Source: Candidatus Fermentibacteraceae bacterium (GTDB lineage Bacteria > Fermentibacterota > Fermentibacteria > Fermentibacterales > JCC-6). From it: a stretch of DNA of 64,000 bases. Position numbers and translations under genes: made by a program. The notes below the pieces were generated by a model that was not told where the DNA came from, searched no databases, and saw nothing but the letters and a program-made list of their open reading frames with translations. The DNA lies in the NCBI GenBank assembly GCA_016744855.1, contig JADGDO010000006.1:76814-140813 (forward strand). The letters run 5' to 3'. Below are positions 16,581-25,164 of this stretch, piece after piece (within the stretch, counting starts at the first letter, position 1; the number at the start of each line of letters is the position of its first letter).

Positions 16581-18683
16581 ATGAAAACAATCGTTGAAGA
16601 AATGATCGCCGGAAGAAAATTATCAATTGAAACCGGACGTATGGCCAAGCAGGCCCATGGATCAGTGTACATTCAGTATGGGGATTCCGCCGTTCTTGTT
16701 GCTACATGCAGTGAACCTGCAACTCGTGACTTGGGCTTTTTCCCTCTTACTATTGAGTATCGTGAAAGAACCTACGCTGCCGGCAAAATTCCGGGTGGCT
16801 TCTTCAAGAGAGAAGGACGTCCCAGTGAGAAAGAAACTCTTACTGCCCGTCTTATCGACAGACCACTCAGACCTCTTTTTCCACAGGGCTTTAAAGATGA
16901 GACACAAGTGTACTGCCTTGTTCTCAGTTCAGATGGCGAAAATGACCCCAACCTTCTCGGACTTATTGGTGCATCAGCAGCGCTGATGATTTCCAATATC
17001 CCTTGGGAGGGTCCAGTTAGTGCAATCAGAGTTGGTCGTGTGGATGGAACTATAGTTCTTAATCCTACAGTTGAGCAGCTTGCTGAAGGTGATCTTGAAC
17101 TTGTTGTGGCAGTTAAAGGCCGCGACGTAGTAATGCTTGAGGGTCACTGTGACGAGCTTTCAGAGGATGTAATCGCTGAGGCTATTGCAATGGCTGCTGA
17201 TGAAGCTGCGAAGATTAATGATCTTCAGATTAAGCTTCAGGAGCTCGTAGGAGTTCCAAAGAAAGATGTAGTTATTCCTGAGCTGCCAGAAGGTCTCTAT
17301 GAGATCGTTTATGGTTTCATGGCTGAGGAAATGGGAGCTGTTTACGGCAAGGGCAACAAAGAGAACATGGCAGCTGCTATGGCAAACACAAAAGAACGAT
17401 CTGCTGTTGCTGTCGCTGAAAAGTTCGAGGTTGAAGTCGACGATGCCGAGTACAAAGGCTACATCAAGAAAGCTGTATACCAGGCCGAGAAAGAATATGT
17501 CCGTTCAAGACTTCTTTCCGATGGTATCCGTTATGACGGACGCGAGCGTACAGAAGTAAGAGACATTCATTGCGAGGTCGGTGTTCTTCCTAGAACACAC
17601 GGTTCCGCTCTTTTCACAAGAGGCGAAACGCAGGCTCTTTGTGCAGCTACACTTGGTGGCGATAGAGATGAGCAGCGTATAGATGCTCTTCTTGGCGAGT
17701 ACAAGAAGAACTTCATGCTTCATTATAACTTCCCTAGCTTCAGTGTTGGAGAGGTAAGACCTGTTAGAGGTCCCGGAAGACGCGAAATTGGCCATGGTCA
17801 CCTCGCTGAAACCGCTATCCAGAGTGTAATTCCTGAAGAGTTCGCATACACTGTTCGTGTTGTTTCCGATATTCTGGAATCAAACGGATCATCATCCCAG
17901 GCAACAGTATGCGGTGCATCACTCTGCCTAATGGATGCCGGTGTTCCTATCAAGGCAAATGTTGCAGGTATCGCTCTTGGTCTCGTCACCGATGGAGACA
18001 GATCAATAGTTCTTTCTGACATTGCCGGTGTTGAAGATCACCTTGGTGATATGGATCTTAAAATTGCAGGTACTTCCAAGGGAGTTAATGCAATTCAGAT
18101 GGATCTTAAGGTCGAGGGTGTTTCTCAGGAACTTCTTGTCGGTGCCTTTAACCAGGCAAAAGACAACAGACTTCACATTCTTGAAAGAATGGACAGCTGT
18201 ATCGACAAGCCTCGTGAGGAGCTCAGTCAGTTCGCACCGAGAATCATTACTGTTCAGATCGACAAGGAGAAGATCGGCAAGCTGATCGGACCCGGCGGTA
18301 AGAATATCAGATTCGTTACAGAAGAATCCGGTGCTGAGATTAACATTGATGACAGCGGAATTGTTACTGTTCTTACAAATGACGGTGACAAAGCTGACCA
18401 TGCCCTTAGACTTATAGATCAGTTTGTGGGTACGGCCAAGATAGGCAAAGTTTACGAGGGTACTGTTGTCAGTATTCAGACATTCGGAGCTTTCGTTGAA
18501 ATCATGCCCGGAACTGATGGTCTTGTTCACATCAGTAACATCAGCAAAGAGCGTTTAAACGACGTATCTGATGTACTGAAGCGCGGACAGAAAGTCAGAG
18601 TTAAGGTTAACAAGATTCGTGATGACGGAAAGATCGATCTCAACATGAAAGATGTTGATCAGACCGGCGAATTGGAAGAATAA
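16581..18683 (+). CDS. pnp: Polyribonucleotide nucleotidyltransferase (PNPase)
   Basis: A 700-residue phosphorolytic 3'-5' exoribonuclease. Two RNase PH-like domains flank an all-helical linker; the second core has [32 protein letters not shown] and [18 protein letters not shown] domain (about 550-610, [13 protein letters not shown]) and an S1 domain (about 622-692, [21 protein letters not shown]) follow. Length and order are normal. ATG start after AAAGGAAAG. The rpsO-pnp pairing is the classical arrangement, and a strong terminator follows 7 bases after the stop. Confidence 0.96.
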   Translation: MKTIVEEMIAGRKLSIETGRMAKQAHGSVYIQYGDSAVLVATCSEPATRDLGFFPLTIEYRERTYAAGKIPGGFFKREGRPSEKETLTARLIDRPLRPLFPQGFKDETQVYCLVLSSDGENDPNLLGLIGASAALMISNIPWEGPVSAIRVGRVDGTIVLNPTVEQLAEGDLELVVAVKGRDVVMLEGHCDELSEDVIAEAIAMAADEAAKINDLQIKLQELVGVPKKDVVIPELPEGLYEIVYGFMAEEMGAVYGKGNKENMAAAMANTKERSAVAVAEKFEVEVDDAEYKGYIKKAVYQAEKEYVRSRLLSDGIRYDGRERTEVRDIHCEVGVLPRTHGSALFTRGETQALCAATLGGDRDEQRIDALLGEYKKNFMLHYNFPSFSVGEVRPVRGPGRREIGHGHLAETAIQSVIPEEFAYTVRVVSDILESNGSSSQATVCGASLCLMDAGVPIKANVAGIALGLVTDGDRSIVLSDIAGVEDHLGDMDLKIAGTSKGVNAIQMDLKVEGVSQELLVGAFNQAKDNRLHILERMDSCIDKPREELSQFAPRIITVQIDKEKIGKLIGPGGKNIRFVTEESGAEINIDDSGIVTVLTNDGDKADHALRLIDQFVGTAKIGKVYEGTVVSIQTFGAFVEIMPGTDGLVHISNISKERLNDVSDVLKRGQKVRVKVNKIRDDGKIDLNMKDVDQTGELEE

Positions 18684-18690
18684 AACGGTA

Positions 18691-18720
18691 AAGAAGGGCG
18701 GTCTTTGGACCGCCCTTCTT
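18691..18720 (+). terminator. Intrinsic terminator after pnp
   Basis: A perfect 13-bp stem (AAGAAGGGCGGTC, loop TTTG, and its complement) sits 7 bases after the pnp stop. The T tract is short (CTTCTTCTTATAC). It ends the long translation operon; some readthrough into dut is possible. Confidence 0.85.
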
Positions 18721-18737
18721 CTTATACAGGGATTCTT

Positions 18738-19181
18738 ATGGCAACAATTCTTATAGAGCCTCTTCCCGAGTACGGCGATTTGCCGTTGCCTGAACCAGCA
18801 ACTGCTCATTCAGCTGGTGTTGATCTGCGTGCTGCAATTACAACCTCTTATACCTTGTGTCCCGGCGATACGGCCTTAATTCCTACAGGCCTGAAGGTTG
18901 CTGTTCCAGAAGGGTACGAGTGGCAGATAAGACCACGAAGTGGGCTTGCTCTCAAACATGGGGTAACTGTTCTCAACTCACCCGGTACAATAGATTCAGA
19001 TTACCGTGGCCCTGTTGGTATCATTCTGATAAACCACGGGAAAACCTCTTTTGTTATAAACAGGGGTGACAGAATAGCTCAAGCGGTTCTATCCGCTGTT
19101 GAGTGTGTTCAACTGGAAGTTGTAAGGCGTTTACCTGAAACAGCACGGGGGGAGGGTGGATTTGGTCACACGGGGATTTAA
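18738..19181 (+). CDS. dut: Deoxyuridine 5'-triphosphate nucleotidohydrolase
   Basis: A 147-residue trimeric dUTPase that hydrolyses dUTP to dUMP and PPi. The conserved motifs are in order: AGVDLRAA, PRSGLALKHG, NSPGTIDSDYRGPV, GDRIAQAVL and the C-terminal RGEGGFGHTG that closes the active site. ATG at 18738 is chosen; the in-frame ATG at 18705 lies inside the terminator. The end overlaps the next coding region by about 20 bases. Confidence 0.95.
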   Translation: MATILIEPLPEYGDLPLPEPATAHSAGVDLRAAITTSYTLCPGDTALIPTGLKVAVPEGYEWQIRPRSGLALKHGVTVLNSPGTIDSDYRGPVGIILINHGKTSFVINRGDRIAQAVLSAVECVQLEVVRRLPETARGEGGFGHTGI

Positions 19182-19650
19182 TCATTGCTTCTTCACTGTT
19201 TTCCTTCTTCTTTTTTCATGTGCATACAGTTTCAAAGGCAGCCTGCCTGAAAATATAAAATCAGTAGAGGTTGATCAATTCAGGAGCAGTATTACTGAAT
19301 ACGGATTGGAACAGGAAATCACATCTCTTGTTACAGAATCTATCGTTCGCGACGGCAGACTCTCCATAGACAATGAAACACCCGATGCCCGTATCAGCGG
19401 TTCTGTTTCATACTTTGCACGCACTGCTGTAACTTACACCGGTGCTGAAGAAGTGGAACAGTATAAGTTGGAGCTCAGAGTTTCAGTCTCTATGGATAAC
19501 ACTTCCGATAATGAGTACATTATAAGGGACGAAGCTGTTTCGGAATGGTTGTTATATGATCCATCAACAGAAACTTTTGATGCAGCTAAACAGAGGTTGA
19601 TTCTTCAAACCTCAGAAACAGTTGTTCGCAGGTGTCTTTCCGGTTGGTAG
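19162..19650 (+). CDS. LptE-like outer-membrane lipoprotein
   Basis: About 162 residues. TTG at 19162 is favoured, 6 bases after GGAGG; a GTG at 19156 would overlap the ribosome site. The signal ends in a lipobox (FLLLFSC). The mature part has the LptE/RlpB pattern: a short AYSFKGSLPENIKSVEV start, a central helix, then strands of the type ARISGSVSYFARTAVTY and a helical tail. LptE plugs LptD for LPS insertion. No lptD is in view, so the call rests on the domain pattern only. Confidence 0.72.
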   Translation: MVTRGFNHCFFTVFLLLFSCAYSFKGSLPENIKSVEVDQFRSSITEYGLEQEITSLVTESIVRDGRLSIDNETPDARISGSVSYFARTAVTYTGAEEVEQYKLELRVSVSMDNTSDNEYIIRDEAVSEWLLYDPSTETFDAAKQRLILQTSETVVRRCLSGW

Positions 19651-19707
19651 CCATAAGGCAATCGGTCGGGGCTGGTTTATCGATCCAAGAAAAGGGGCTA
19701 TTAATCA

Positions 19708-20046
19708 ATGAAAAACGGGAAACTGGGCTGTCTTCTCTGGGTTGCTTTGTTTTTAATAATTGTTCTTTGGGGCTGGAAATTAATTGATTTTTATGTGTTG
19801 AGCCCCGCCTCGGTTAAAAAGGGAATTAATGAGACTGTGGATCAAGTCAGTCGAATGAATAACACAGCTGCGAAACAGGTTGAATTCCTTTCCAGATGGG
19901 CAGATTGGAAGCGAGCAAGTTCAATTCCATTTACCAGCGCAGCATTCCAGTCCGATTCATTTGTTGTAGAGTGGGTTGATACTCTCCACGTGCCCATCTT
20001 CCCTTCAATTGTTCACGAGTTCCGACTAACACGGATAGTTCGCTGA
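19708..20046 (+). CDS. Small membrane-anchored protein, unknown
   Basis: A 112-residue protein with one N-terminal span (about 8-31) and a soluble tail with a short helix and a Trp-rich stretch (SRWADWKRASS). No family recognised. Its stop shares a base with the next start (TGATG), so the two small membrane proteins are translated together. Confidence 0.6.
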   Translation: MKNGKLGCLLWVALFLIIVLWGWKLIDFYVLSPASVKKGINETVDQVSRMNNTAAKQVEFLSRWADWKRASSIPFTSAAFQSDSFVVEWVDTLHVPIFPSIVHEFRLTRIVR

Positions 20047-20246
20047 TGAGTTTGTCTGACGATTGGCGCGAGCGCCACGGTCACAAGCAGTCTGACAGTA
20101 AAGTGTTTATCTATATAATCCTGCTTTTAGCTATAATTTTCTTTATAGCCAGAGCCGGTACTTTTTCAAAGCAGTTTACCAATACTTTCCTTGGAACTCA
20201 AGATTCGACAGCTCTTGAATCAGTCGAACTGGAAACGAATGAGTAG
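20046..20246 (+). CDS. Very small membrane protein, unknown
   Basis: A 66-residue protein with a charged N-terminus (DDWRERHGHKQSDSK), one transmembrane segment (KVFIYIILLLAIIFFIAR) and an acidic tail. It is coupled to the previous gene by one base and to the dipeptidase gene by an 8-base overlap. No family recognised; the tight coupling on both sides argues that it is a real gene. Confidence 0.55.
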   Translation: MSLSDDWRERHGHKQSDSKVFIYIILLLAIIFFIARAGTFSKQFTNTFLGTQDSTALESVELETNE

Positions 20247-21108
20247 AAGAATATTTGATGCCCACTGTGATACCCTTCTGCTTGAACCAGCAGCAGACGG
20301 GTTTCTTGAGGGTAGTGATTCTCTTCACGTCGACCTTCCTTCTCTCCTGGAATCTGGTGTTTGCGACCAGGTAATGGCTGTTTGCGTAAAACCCTATAAG
20401 GGTCGAGAAAAACAGATGTGGGAGAGAGGAATCGAAAACTTCGAGAAATTCAGAATTACCAGTAAACCTAAGCTTCATTTTGGAATTGAGGGTTGTCTTC
20501 CGATTTACATGGGATACGAGCTTCCATTTCACCCAGTTGTTGCCAGTCTAACATGGAATGGTGATAATCCATATGCAGGTGGAATAGGTTCAGAAATGGA
20601 TCTTACTGATGATGGGAAAAAACTGGTTGAGCATTTTTTAAATTCCGGTACGGCAATCGATGTTTCCCATCTTAACGATAAATCCAGAAGAACTCTTCTT
20701 AAAGTGGGATTTCCTGTTTGTGCAACACACTGCAATGCAAGAAGTTTATGCAATGGAATGAACCGGAATCTACCTGATGAAGACATAATTGAGATAGCAA
20801 ATAATGGTGGAGTTGTGGGTGTGACCTTTGTTCCTGATTTTCTTGAAGAAAGCGGAACTGGAGCAACAATCGATTCTATTGTTAATCATATCGAATACAT
20901 CGCCGAGAAAACGTCTATAGATAATGTAGGTTTCGGCAGTGATTTTGATGGAATAAAAAAACTGCCAAGGGGAATCAAGGGTGCTCAAAGCTGGTACCGT
21001 ATAGTCAATGCTTTAGAGAATCGGGGATGGTCCGATGAAGATATCGATAAGGCTTCAGGAGATAACTGGAGAAAATTTTTTAAAATGGACAAGGAGATTT
21101 TAGGTTGA
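20239..21108 (+). CDS. Membrane dipeptidase family enzyme (peptidase M19)
   Basis: About 289 residues, an M19 zinc dipeptidase. Metal-site motifs are visible: DAHCDT near the N-terminus, AIDVSHLND, CATHCNARSLC and FGSDFDGIKKLPRG. M19 enzymes cleave dipeptides with broad specificity, including some with D-residues at the C-terminal position. ATG at 20239 is chosen because an upstream ATG at 20191 lies inside the previous gene. There is no signal peptide, so it is probably cytoplasmic. It overlaps the next gene by 4 bases. Confidence 0.9.
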   Translation: MSRRIFDAHCDTLLLEPAADGFLEGSDSLHVDLPSLLESGVCDQVMAVCVKPYKGREKQMWERGIENFEKFRITSKPKLHFGIEGCLPIYMGYELPFHPVVASLTWNGDNPYAGGIGSEMDLTDDGKKLVEHFLNSGTAIDVSHLNDKSRRTLLKVGFPVCATHCNARSLCNGMNRNLPDEDIIEIANNGGVVGVTFVPDFLEESGTGATIDSIVNHIEYIAEKTSIDNVGFGSDFDGIKKLPRGIKGAQSWYRIVNALENRGWSDEDIDKASGDNWRKFFKMDKEILG

Positions 21109-21887
21109 GAATTGCACTAATTTCATTGATAATTCTGTCAACTGTATTGCTTGCGCAGACACCACTTGAGTTCGGAATAGTTCGTGATCTCGTTGGTGGA
21201 ACTCCAAGAATAAGCGTTTTCAGCATAAAAACAAGAAATATAGATGGCGAGAATACCCTACAAATAGCTGCGCGCGCGGGAGTTCAGTTTGATTGTACCC
21301 GTCACAGTATGCTTATCGACAGTATGACATATTCTGATGTTCTGGTAAACGGACAGATCAACTACTCAGCCTCAATTTCCAAAAGCACTCTGGAGCATTT
21401 TTTTACTGTGATCAGAGAGAATATGAACAGCAGTGGTGGCGGTGGTATTTCTCAGTTTCACGTCGAACTGATTACCTCTGATGAAATGGGTTGGATATCT
21501 GTGGTTGCTCCATTGTCCAGAGTAGATAGCCTTCTCGATGGAAGCATGACTCACCTCCAATTCTGGGCAATGACACCGGTGAACGAGGTCGAAGTAGGAA
21601 CAGGGGGATTTGCGGTTGCTAATGAGAGCCCGCTTCCAGACCTTCATGGAGCTCCTGATGTTCCGGTTGTTGCGGATATTGTAATGTACCAACCGAGTTC
21701 TGTTCATGCCTGGAAATCACTGATTCTTCCCGGCTGGGGTCAAATGGCTTCAGGTGAGGGTATGCCGCTGGTGAATATTCTTACAGAAATCGGTGGTGCC
21801 GCCCTCTTGTTTACAGAAGATTACAGAGAAGTGGGGATCGGTGTACTGGCTGTAAATCATCTGATCAGCTTTTCAGATCTGCTATAG
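21105..21887 (+). CDS. Exported protein with DUF5683-like C-terminus
   Basis: A 260-residue protein. TTG start overlapping the dipeptidase stop (TTGA), with a signal peptide (IALISLIILSTVLLAQ). The middle is beta-rich without a known fold. The tail has SLILPGWGQMASGE followed by a hydrophobic segment, as in DUF5683 membrane proteins. It is probably anchored in the membrane with its main domain in the periplasm. Function unknown. Confidence 0.6.
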   Translation: MRIALISLIILSTVLLAQTPLEFGIVRDLVGGTPRISVFSIKTRNIDGENTLQIAARAGVQFDCTRHSMLIDSMTYSDVLVNGQINYSASISKSTLEHFFTVIRENMNSSGGGGISQFHVELITSDEMGWISVVAPLSRVDSLLDGSMTHLQFWAMTPVNEVEVGTGGFAVANESPLPDLHGAPDVPVVADIVMYQPSSVHAWKSLILPGWGQMASGEGMPLVNILTEIGGAALLFTEDYREVGIGVLAVNHLISFSDLL

Positions 21888-21928
21888 TTGTTATTTAAGG
21901 AAATTCAGGTACTACTGGAAGGGAGTAT

Positions 21929-22219
21929 ATGAGAACACTTGAAGGTGTATTAATTCTGCTGGGTGCTTCTCTCTGGGGAGTTGCATTCTTTTTCGGTCCT
22001 TCTTCAGCTTTATGGATTCTTGCAAAATGGGGAGTTTTCCTGATTGCAATGTCTGGTCTTTTAAGGGTTACTGAATTTCTTATTCCCAACAGAAAACCTC
22101 AGCCGAAAAGATCTCGTGGACCAGCTCGAAAATGTCCTGCATGTGGAAAACCTGCGATCGCCGGATCGAAGTTTTGCAGTTATCACACAAGGTATGGTCC
22201 AGAGGATGGCCGGAGCTGA
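21929..22219 (+). CDS. Small membrane protein with C-terminal zinc ribbon-like motif
   Basis: A 96-residue protein: two hydrophobic segments (about 6-25 and 28-50), a basic linker (KPQPKRSRGPARK) and a terminal CPACGKPAI...KFCSYH that could bind one zinc ion through CxxC and CxxxH. Its stop overlaps the proposed apbE start. No family recognised; real by its ribosome site (GGAAGGGAG) and coupling. Confidence 0.6.
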   Translation: MRTLEGVLILLGASLWGVAFFFGPSSALWILAKWGVFLIAMSGLLRVTEFLIPNRKPQPKRSRGPARKCPACGKPAIAGSKFCSYHTRYGPEDGRS

Positions 22220-23208
22220 GCAGTAGAAAACTTCTTGCATTAGGGCTTTTTGTCTCTCTCGCGCTTGCGGTGGGATACAGATTTACGAACAGGTCTGATT
22301 TGGTTGAAGTTTCCCGAACATTCCCTGTTCTGGGTACTTTTGCTACTGTGATTGTCACTATAGATCCCGGAGATACCCAAATTGCCTTCCACAAAGCTGA
22401 TTCTCTGCTGACTCATCTCGACACTCAACTCGGTCGATTCAGTGAAACTGGTCAGCTTTATCATCTTAATACAACATACGGGATATCTGCAGGTTCCGAG
22501 CTCGCTGATTTGATTCGAAGATCGGACACTCTTGTAAGGGCTACAAACAGCAGTTTTGACCCTACCCTTGGAATTCTCTCTCGCATATGGGGTTTTCCGG
22601 AACCCATCAGTGTACCGGATTCGACTAGTGTTATAGATGCCCTTTCATTTACAGGCTGGGCAACAAGGGTTCATATTGATGAAGACACGATTACAATTGA
22701 GCCCGGCACAGAAATGGACTTCGGTGCTATTGCAAAAGGACATGCGGTGGATCGGACTTTCGAACTCCTAATGGATATGGGAGCCTCTGAGTGTCTCGTG
22801 GAGGTCGGGGGTGAGGTAAGGTGCGGAAGCCTGACCGGTAGAATTTGGTTCATCGGAGTTCGTCACCCGAGAATTGAAAACCTTTCCGGTGTACTAGCTA
22901 TCGAATCCGGAGCAGTTGCCACCAGTGGAGATTATGAGTGTTTCTTTATAGAGGACGGAACTAGATACAGTCATCTTCTCGACTCTAATACCGGTTTCCC
23001 CTCACGAAACTCACTCAGTGCTACTGTTTTTGCCGGAGATTGTGCCACCGCTGACGCCATGGCTACAGCAGCTGCAGTCGCTGGGCCGGAAGAAGCCGCC
23101 CTCTTCCCTTTAACAACTTATACGGGCATGCTGATAATTACTGAAGACATTAACCTGAAAGACTATAGCATAGAGCATGAGTTTGGAGTTCTTCCATGGG
23201 CGGAGTAA
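22216..23208 (+). CDS. apbE: FAD:protein FMN transferase (ApbE)
   Basis: About 330 residues. ApbE attaches FMN covalently to Thr/Ser of periplasmic flavoproteins such as NqrC/RnfG. Visible are an N-terminal membrane or signal segment (LLALGLFVSLALAVG), TFPVLGTFATV, FDFGAIAKGHAVDR-type loop (MDFGAIAKGHAVDR), ECLVEVGGEVRC and the Mg-binding CATADAMATAAA. CTG at 22216, overlapping the upstream stop as CTGA and preceded by AGAGGA, gives the best signal sequence; an ATG at 22132 inside the upstream gene is the alternative. It is followed by radical SAM and NusG-II genes. Confidence 0.88.
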   Translation: MSSRKLLALGLFVSLALAVGYRFTNRSDLVEVSRTFPVLGTFATVIVTIDPGDTQIAFHKADSLLTHLDTQLGRFSETGQLYHLNTTYGISAGSELADLIRRSDTLVRATNSSFDPTLGILSRIWGFPEPISVPDSTSVIDALSFTGWATRVHIDEDTITIEPGTEMDFGAIAKGHAVDRTFELLMDMGASECLVEVGGEVRCGSLTGRIWFIGVRHPRIENLSGVLAIESGAVATSGDYECFFIEDGTRYSHLLDSNTGFPSRNSLSATVFAGDCATADAMATAAAVAGPEEAALFPLTTYTGMLIITEDINLKDYSIEHEFGVLPWAE

Positions 23209-24008
23209 GAGAAGTATGCTGCATCTGCCCTCATTCATGTGTTTTCACAGAAGAACAACCTGTTGGAAACTGCAGAGTACGCGGGTTGGGCAATCCCGGT
23301 TACGGGATGTGTATCGGCCTGTCTGTTGATCCAATTGAGAAAAAACCACTTAAGAATTTTCGCAGGGGAAGTCGTGTTCTTTCAACCGGTCCGAATGGAT
23401 GCAATCTCACCTGTCTTAACTGTCAGAATTGGCAGATCAGTCAACAAAAATCTAACTCAGCAGAGTATTACAGTCCCACCGAGCTGGCTTCTCTAGCTAT
23501 GAAAAGAAGCGATGGTCTCGCTTTTACATACACTGAGCCTACTGTCTGGTATGAATACATCATGGACACTGCACCTTTGGTCAGAGGAAAAGGTGGATTC
23601 GTAGTTATGGTATCAAACGGCTTCGTTAACAGAGAACCTCTTCTGGATCTTATCGGAGTTACAGATGCATGGAATATTGACCTGAAGGCATGGAGCAGTG
23701 AGTTTTACAGGGATGTTTGCGGGGGAGATCTGAAGACAGTTCTGAAATCTATAGAAACTGTTGCAGCCAGCCAGTGTCATCTTGAACTAACCTGGCTTCT
23801 CGTACCCGGTTTGAACGATCATCCTAAACAGATAGAAGAAGCAGCAAAATGGATTAAGGACACATCAGGAGAAAACACACCTCTTCATGTTTCAAGGTAT
23901 TTCCCCCATTACAAAATGGCTATACCAGCAACTTCACTTTCATCCTTGAACGCAGCTGTAAAGTTGTTCAGAAAGCACCTTACGAATGTCTATCCGGGAA
24001 ATGTTTAA
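23196..24008 (+). CDS. AmmeMemoRadiSam-type radical SAM enzyme (PflA-like)
   Basis: A 270-residue radical SAM protein. The cluster motif CNLTCLNC has cysteines 69, 73 and 76. An N-terminal cysteine set (C8, C9, C11, C15, C26) in CCICPHSC...GNCRVRG and the phrase YTEPTVWYEY fit the AmmeMemoRadiSam family, which is usually found with AMMECR1 and Memo proteins. The substrate of that family is uncertain. Neither partner is in this window. It overlaps apbE by 13 bases and the next gene by 23. Confidence 0.88.
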   Translation: MGGVREVCCICPHSCVFTEEQPVGNCRVRGLGNPGYGMCIGLSVDPIEKKPLKNFRRGSRVLSTGPNGCNLTCLNCQNWQISQQKSNSAEYYSPTELASLAMKRSDGLAFTYTEPTVWYEYIMDTAPLVRGKGGFVVMVSNGFVNREPLLDLIGVTDAWNIDLKAWSSEFYRDVCGGDLKTVLKSIETVAASQCHLELTWLLVPGLNDHPKQIEEAAKWIKDTSGENTPLHVSRYFPHYKMAIPATSLSSLNAAVKLFRKHLTNVYPGNV

Positions 24009-24354
24009 ACCCTGCGATGGGTTGCTTATTGTTTTCTTTCTTGTAATCGCACTCTTCTGGAGTCAGTGTGACAGAGGGTTCAGTTCAGAATCAGAAGCGA
24101 CTAAACTGCGTGTAGTAACTTCTGCAGGCGACGATACTGTTAGTCTTTTTAAAGATACAATAATAGTTAGAGATCATCTTACAATTGAAATCAGAAATGT
24201 GCGTGCTGCGATTACCTGGTCTGATTGTTCTACCAGGCAGTGTGTACAAACTGGTTTTATCGGATCACCTGGTCAGATTTCCGCTTGCATGCCCAATGAA
24301 ACATGGATCGAAATCATTGGATCAGAGAAGACAACTGACGTTTTAAGTTACTGA
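23986..24354 (+). CDS. NusG domain II-containing membrane-anchored protein
   Basis: A 122-residue protein with one N-terminal span (GLLIVFFLVIALFWSQ) and a C-terminal NusG-II-type domain: SDCSTRQCVQTGFIGSPGQISACMPNETWIEI, with the usual paired cysteines. Such proteins are often encoded next to ApbE and putative quinone or Gx transport genes, which agrees with this context. The molecular role is not established. Confidence 0.8.
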   Translation: MSIREMFKPCDGLLIVFFLVIALFWSQCDRGFSSESEATKLRVVTSAGDDTVSLFKDTIIVRDHLTIEIRNVRAAITWSDCSTRQCVQTGFIGSPGQISACMPNETWIEIIGSEKTTDVLSY

Positions 24355-24374
24355 TCGATTAGAAAACGTTTTTT
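24338..24374. terminator. Bidirectional terminator overlapping two convergent stop codons
   Basis: ACGTTTT (24338-24344) pairs with AAAACGT (24363-24369) across an 18-base loop and is followed by five T. The hairpin includes the ends of both convergent genes. The stem is short and AT-rich, so it may be weak. Confidence 0.5.
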
Positions 24375-24979
24375 AAGGCTCCCCATGTCATTTGATCAAG
24401 ACTCCATGGAAGAGGAAGAACAGCTACAAAGTAGTTCGAAATTCCTGTAGATGGGTTCCATGGCAACCAGCTCTGAAAATCATCTGTGAAAAAACTATGT
24501 GCAACAGGAGATCCTGCTCCGTCAGATATACTTGATGGCCAGCCTCCGGAACTCAATTCAGTATTTGTCAGCATCCAAAAGTTTGTTTCAACATGTACTG
24601 GATCTGTGTAAACAGAGATAACCGGTGCGTAGTGAACTGCGGTCAAGAGGACCTGCTCCAGCTGATATGTTGGAGAGTCTGAAGTCCCTCTCCATATTTC
24701 GCAGTAAAAATCGGATGTGTCCCATGGCATTTCAACATCATGAAAGAACCACATCTCACATTCAGTAATGTCTAACCCAGCGCTCCAGGCGGGAACAAAA
24801 TCATCAAGATTAAACCATACTCCCCTGTAGATTCCACTCCACGATGACCAGATGGCAGAACCGTCATCATACCCAAGCCAGTCATCAGTTCTTTCGTAGA
24901 AAAGACCGGCAGGAAGCTCTGTTCCACCGGCAAACGAAACGGCACAAAATACCATAGATGCTATAATTAATAACTTCAC
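24359..24979 (-). CDS. Secreted protein, unknown
   Basis: A 206-residue protein with a signal peptide (LLIIASMVFCAVSFAGG) and a beta-rich mature part with many Trp and Asp, resembling jelly-roll surface domains (GVWFNLDDFVPAWSAGLDI, CEMWFFHDVEMPW). GTG start 8 bases after AAGGGG. It stands alone, convergent with the NusG-II gene. No catalytic motif and no sorting domain are visible. Confidence 0.6.
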   Translation of the reverse strand: MKLLIIASMVFCAVSFAGGTELPAGLFYERTDDWLGYDDGSAIWSSWSGIYRGVWFNLDDFVPAWSAGLDITECEMWFFHDVEMPWDTSDFYCEIWRGTSDSPTYQLEQVLLTAVHYAPVISVYTDPVHVETNFWMLTNTELSSGGWPSSISDGAGSPVAHSFFTDDFQSWLPWNPSTGISNYFVAVLPLPWSLDQMTWGALKNVF

Positions 24980-25099
24980 CAGAAACCCCTTTATTGTTAT
25001 CCCCCAACACAGAGTATAGAAAGGCTTTCCACTACTGTCAATCTAGAGGCAGTATGAAGAGTTAGCTCTGTGAAGATTGCAGGTATTCTCTGAAAAGAT

Positions 25100-25129
25100 T
25101 TGACTAAGAGAGCGGATTTTCGATATGAT
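25100..25129 (+). promoter_or_regulatory. Candidate sigma70-type promoter
   Basis: TTGACT (25100-25105), an 18-base spacer and TATGAT (25124-25129), 36 bases before the propeller lipoprotein start at 25165. Confidence 0.5.
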
Positions 25130-25164
25130 AGTTTTACCAACAACAACAAGATTGGAGTACTAAT

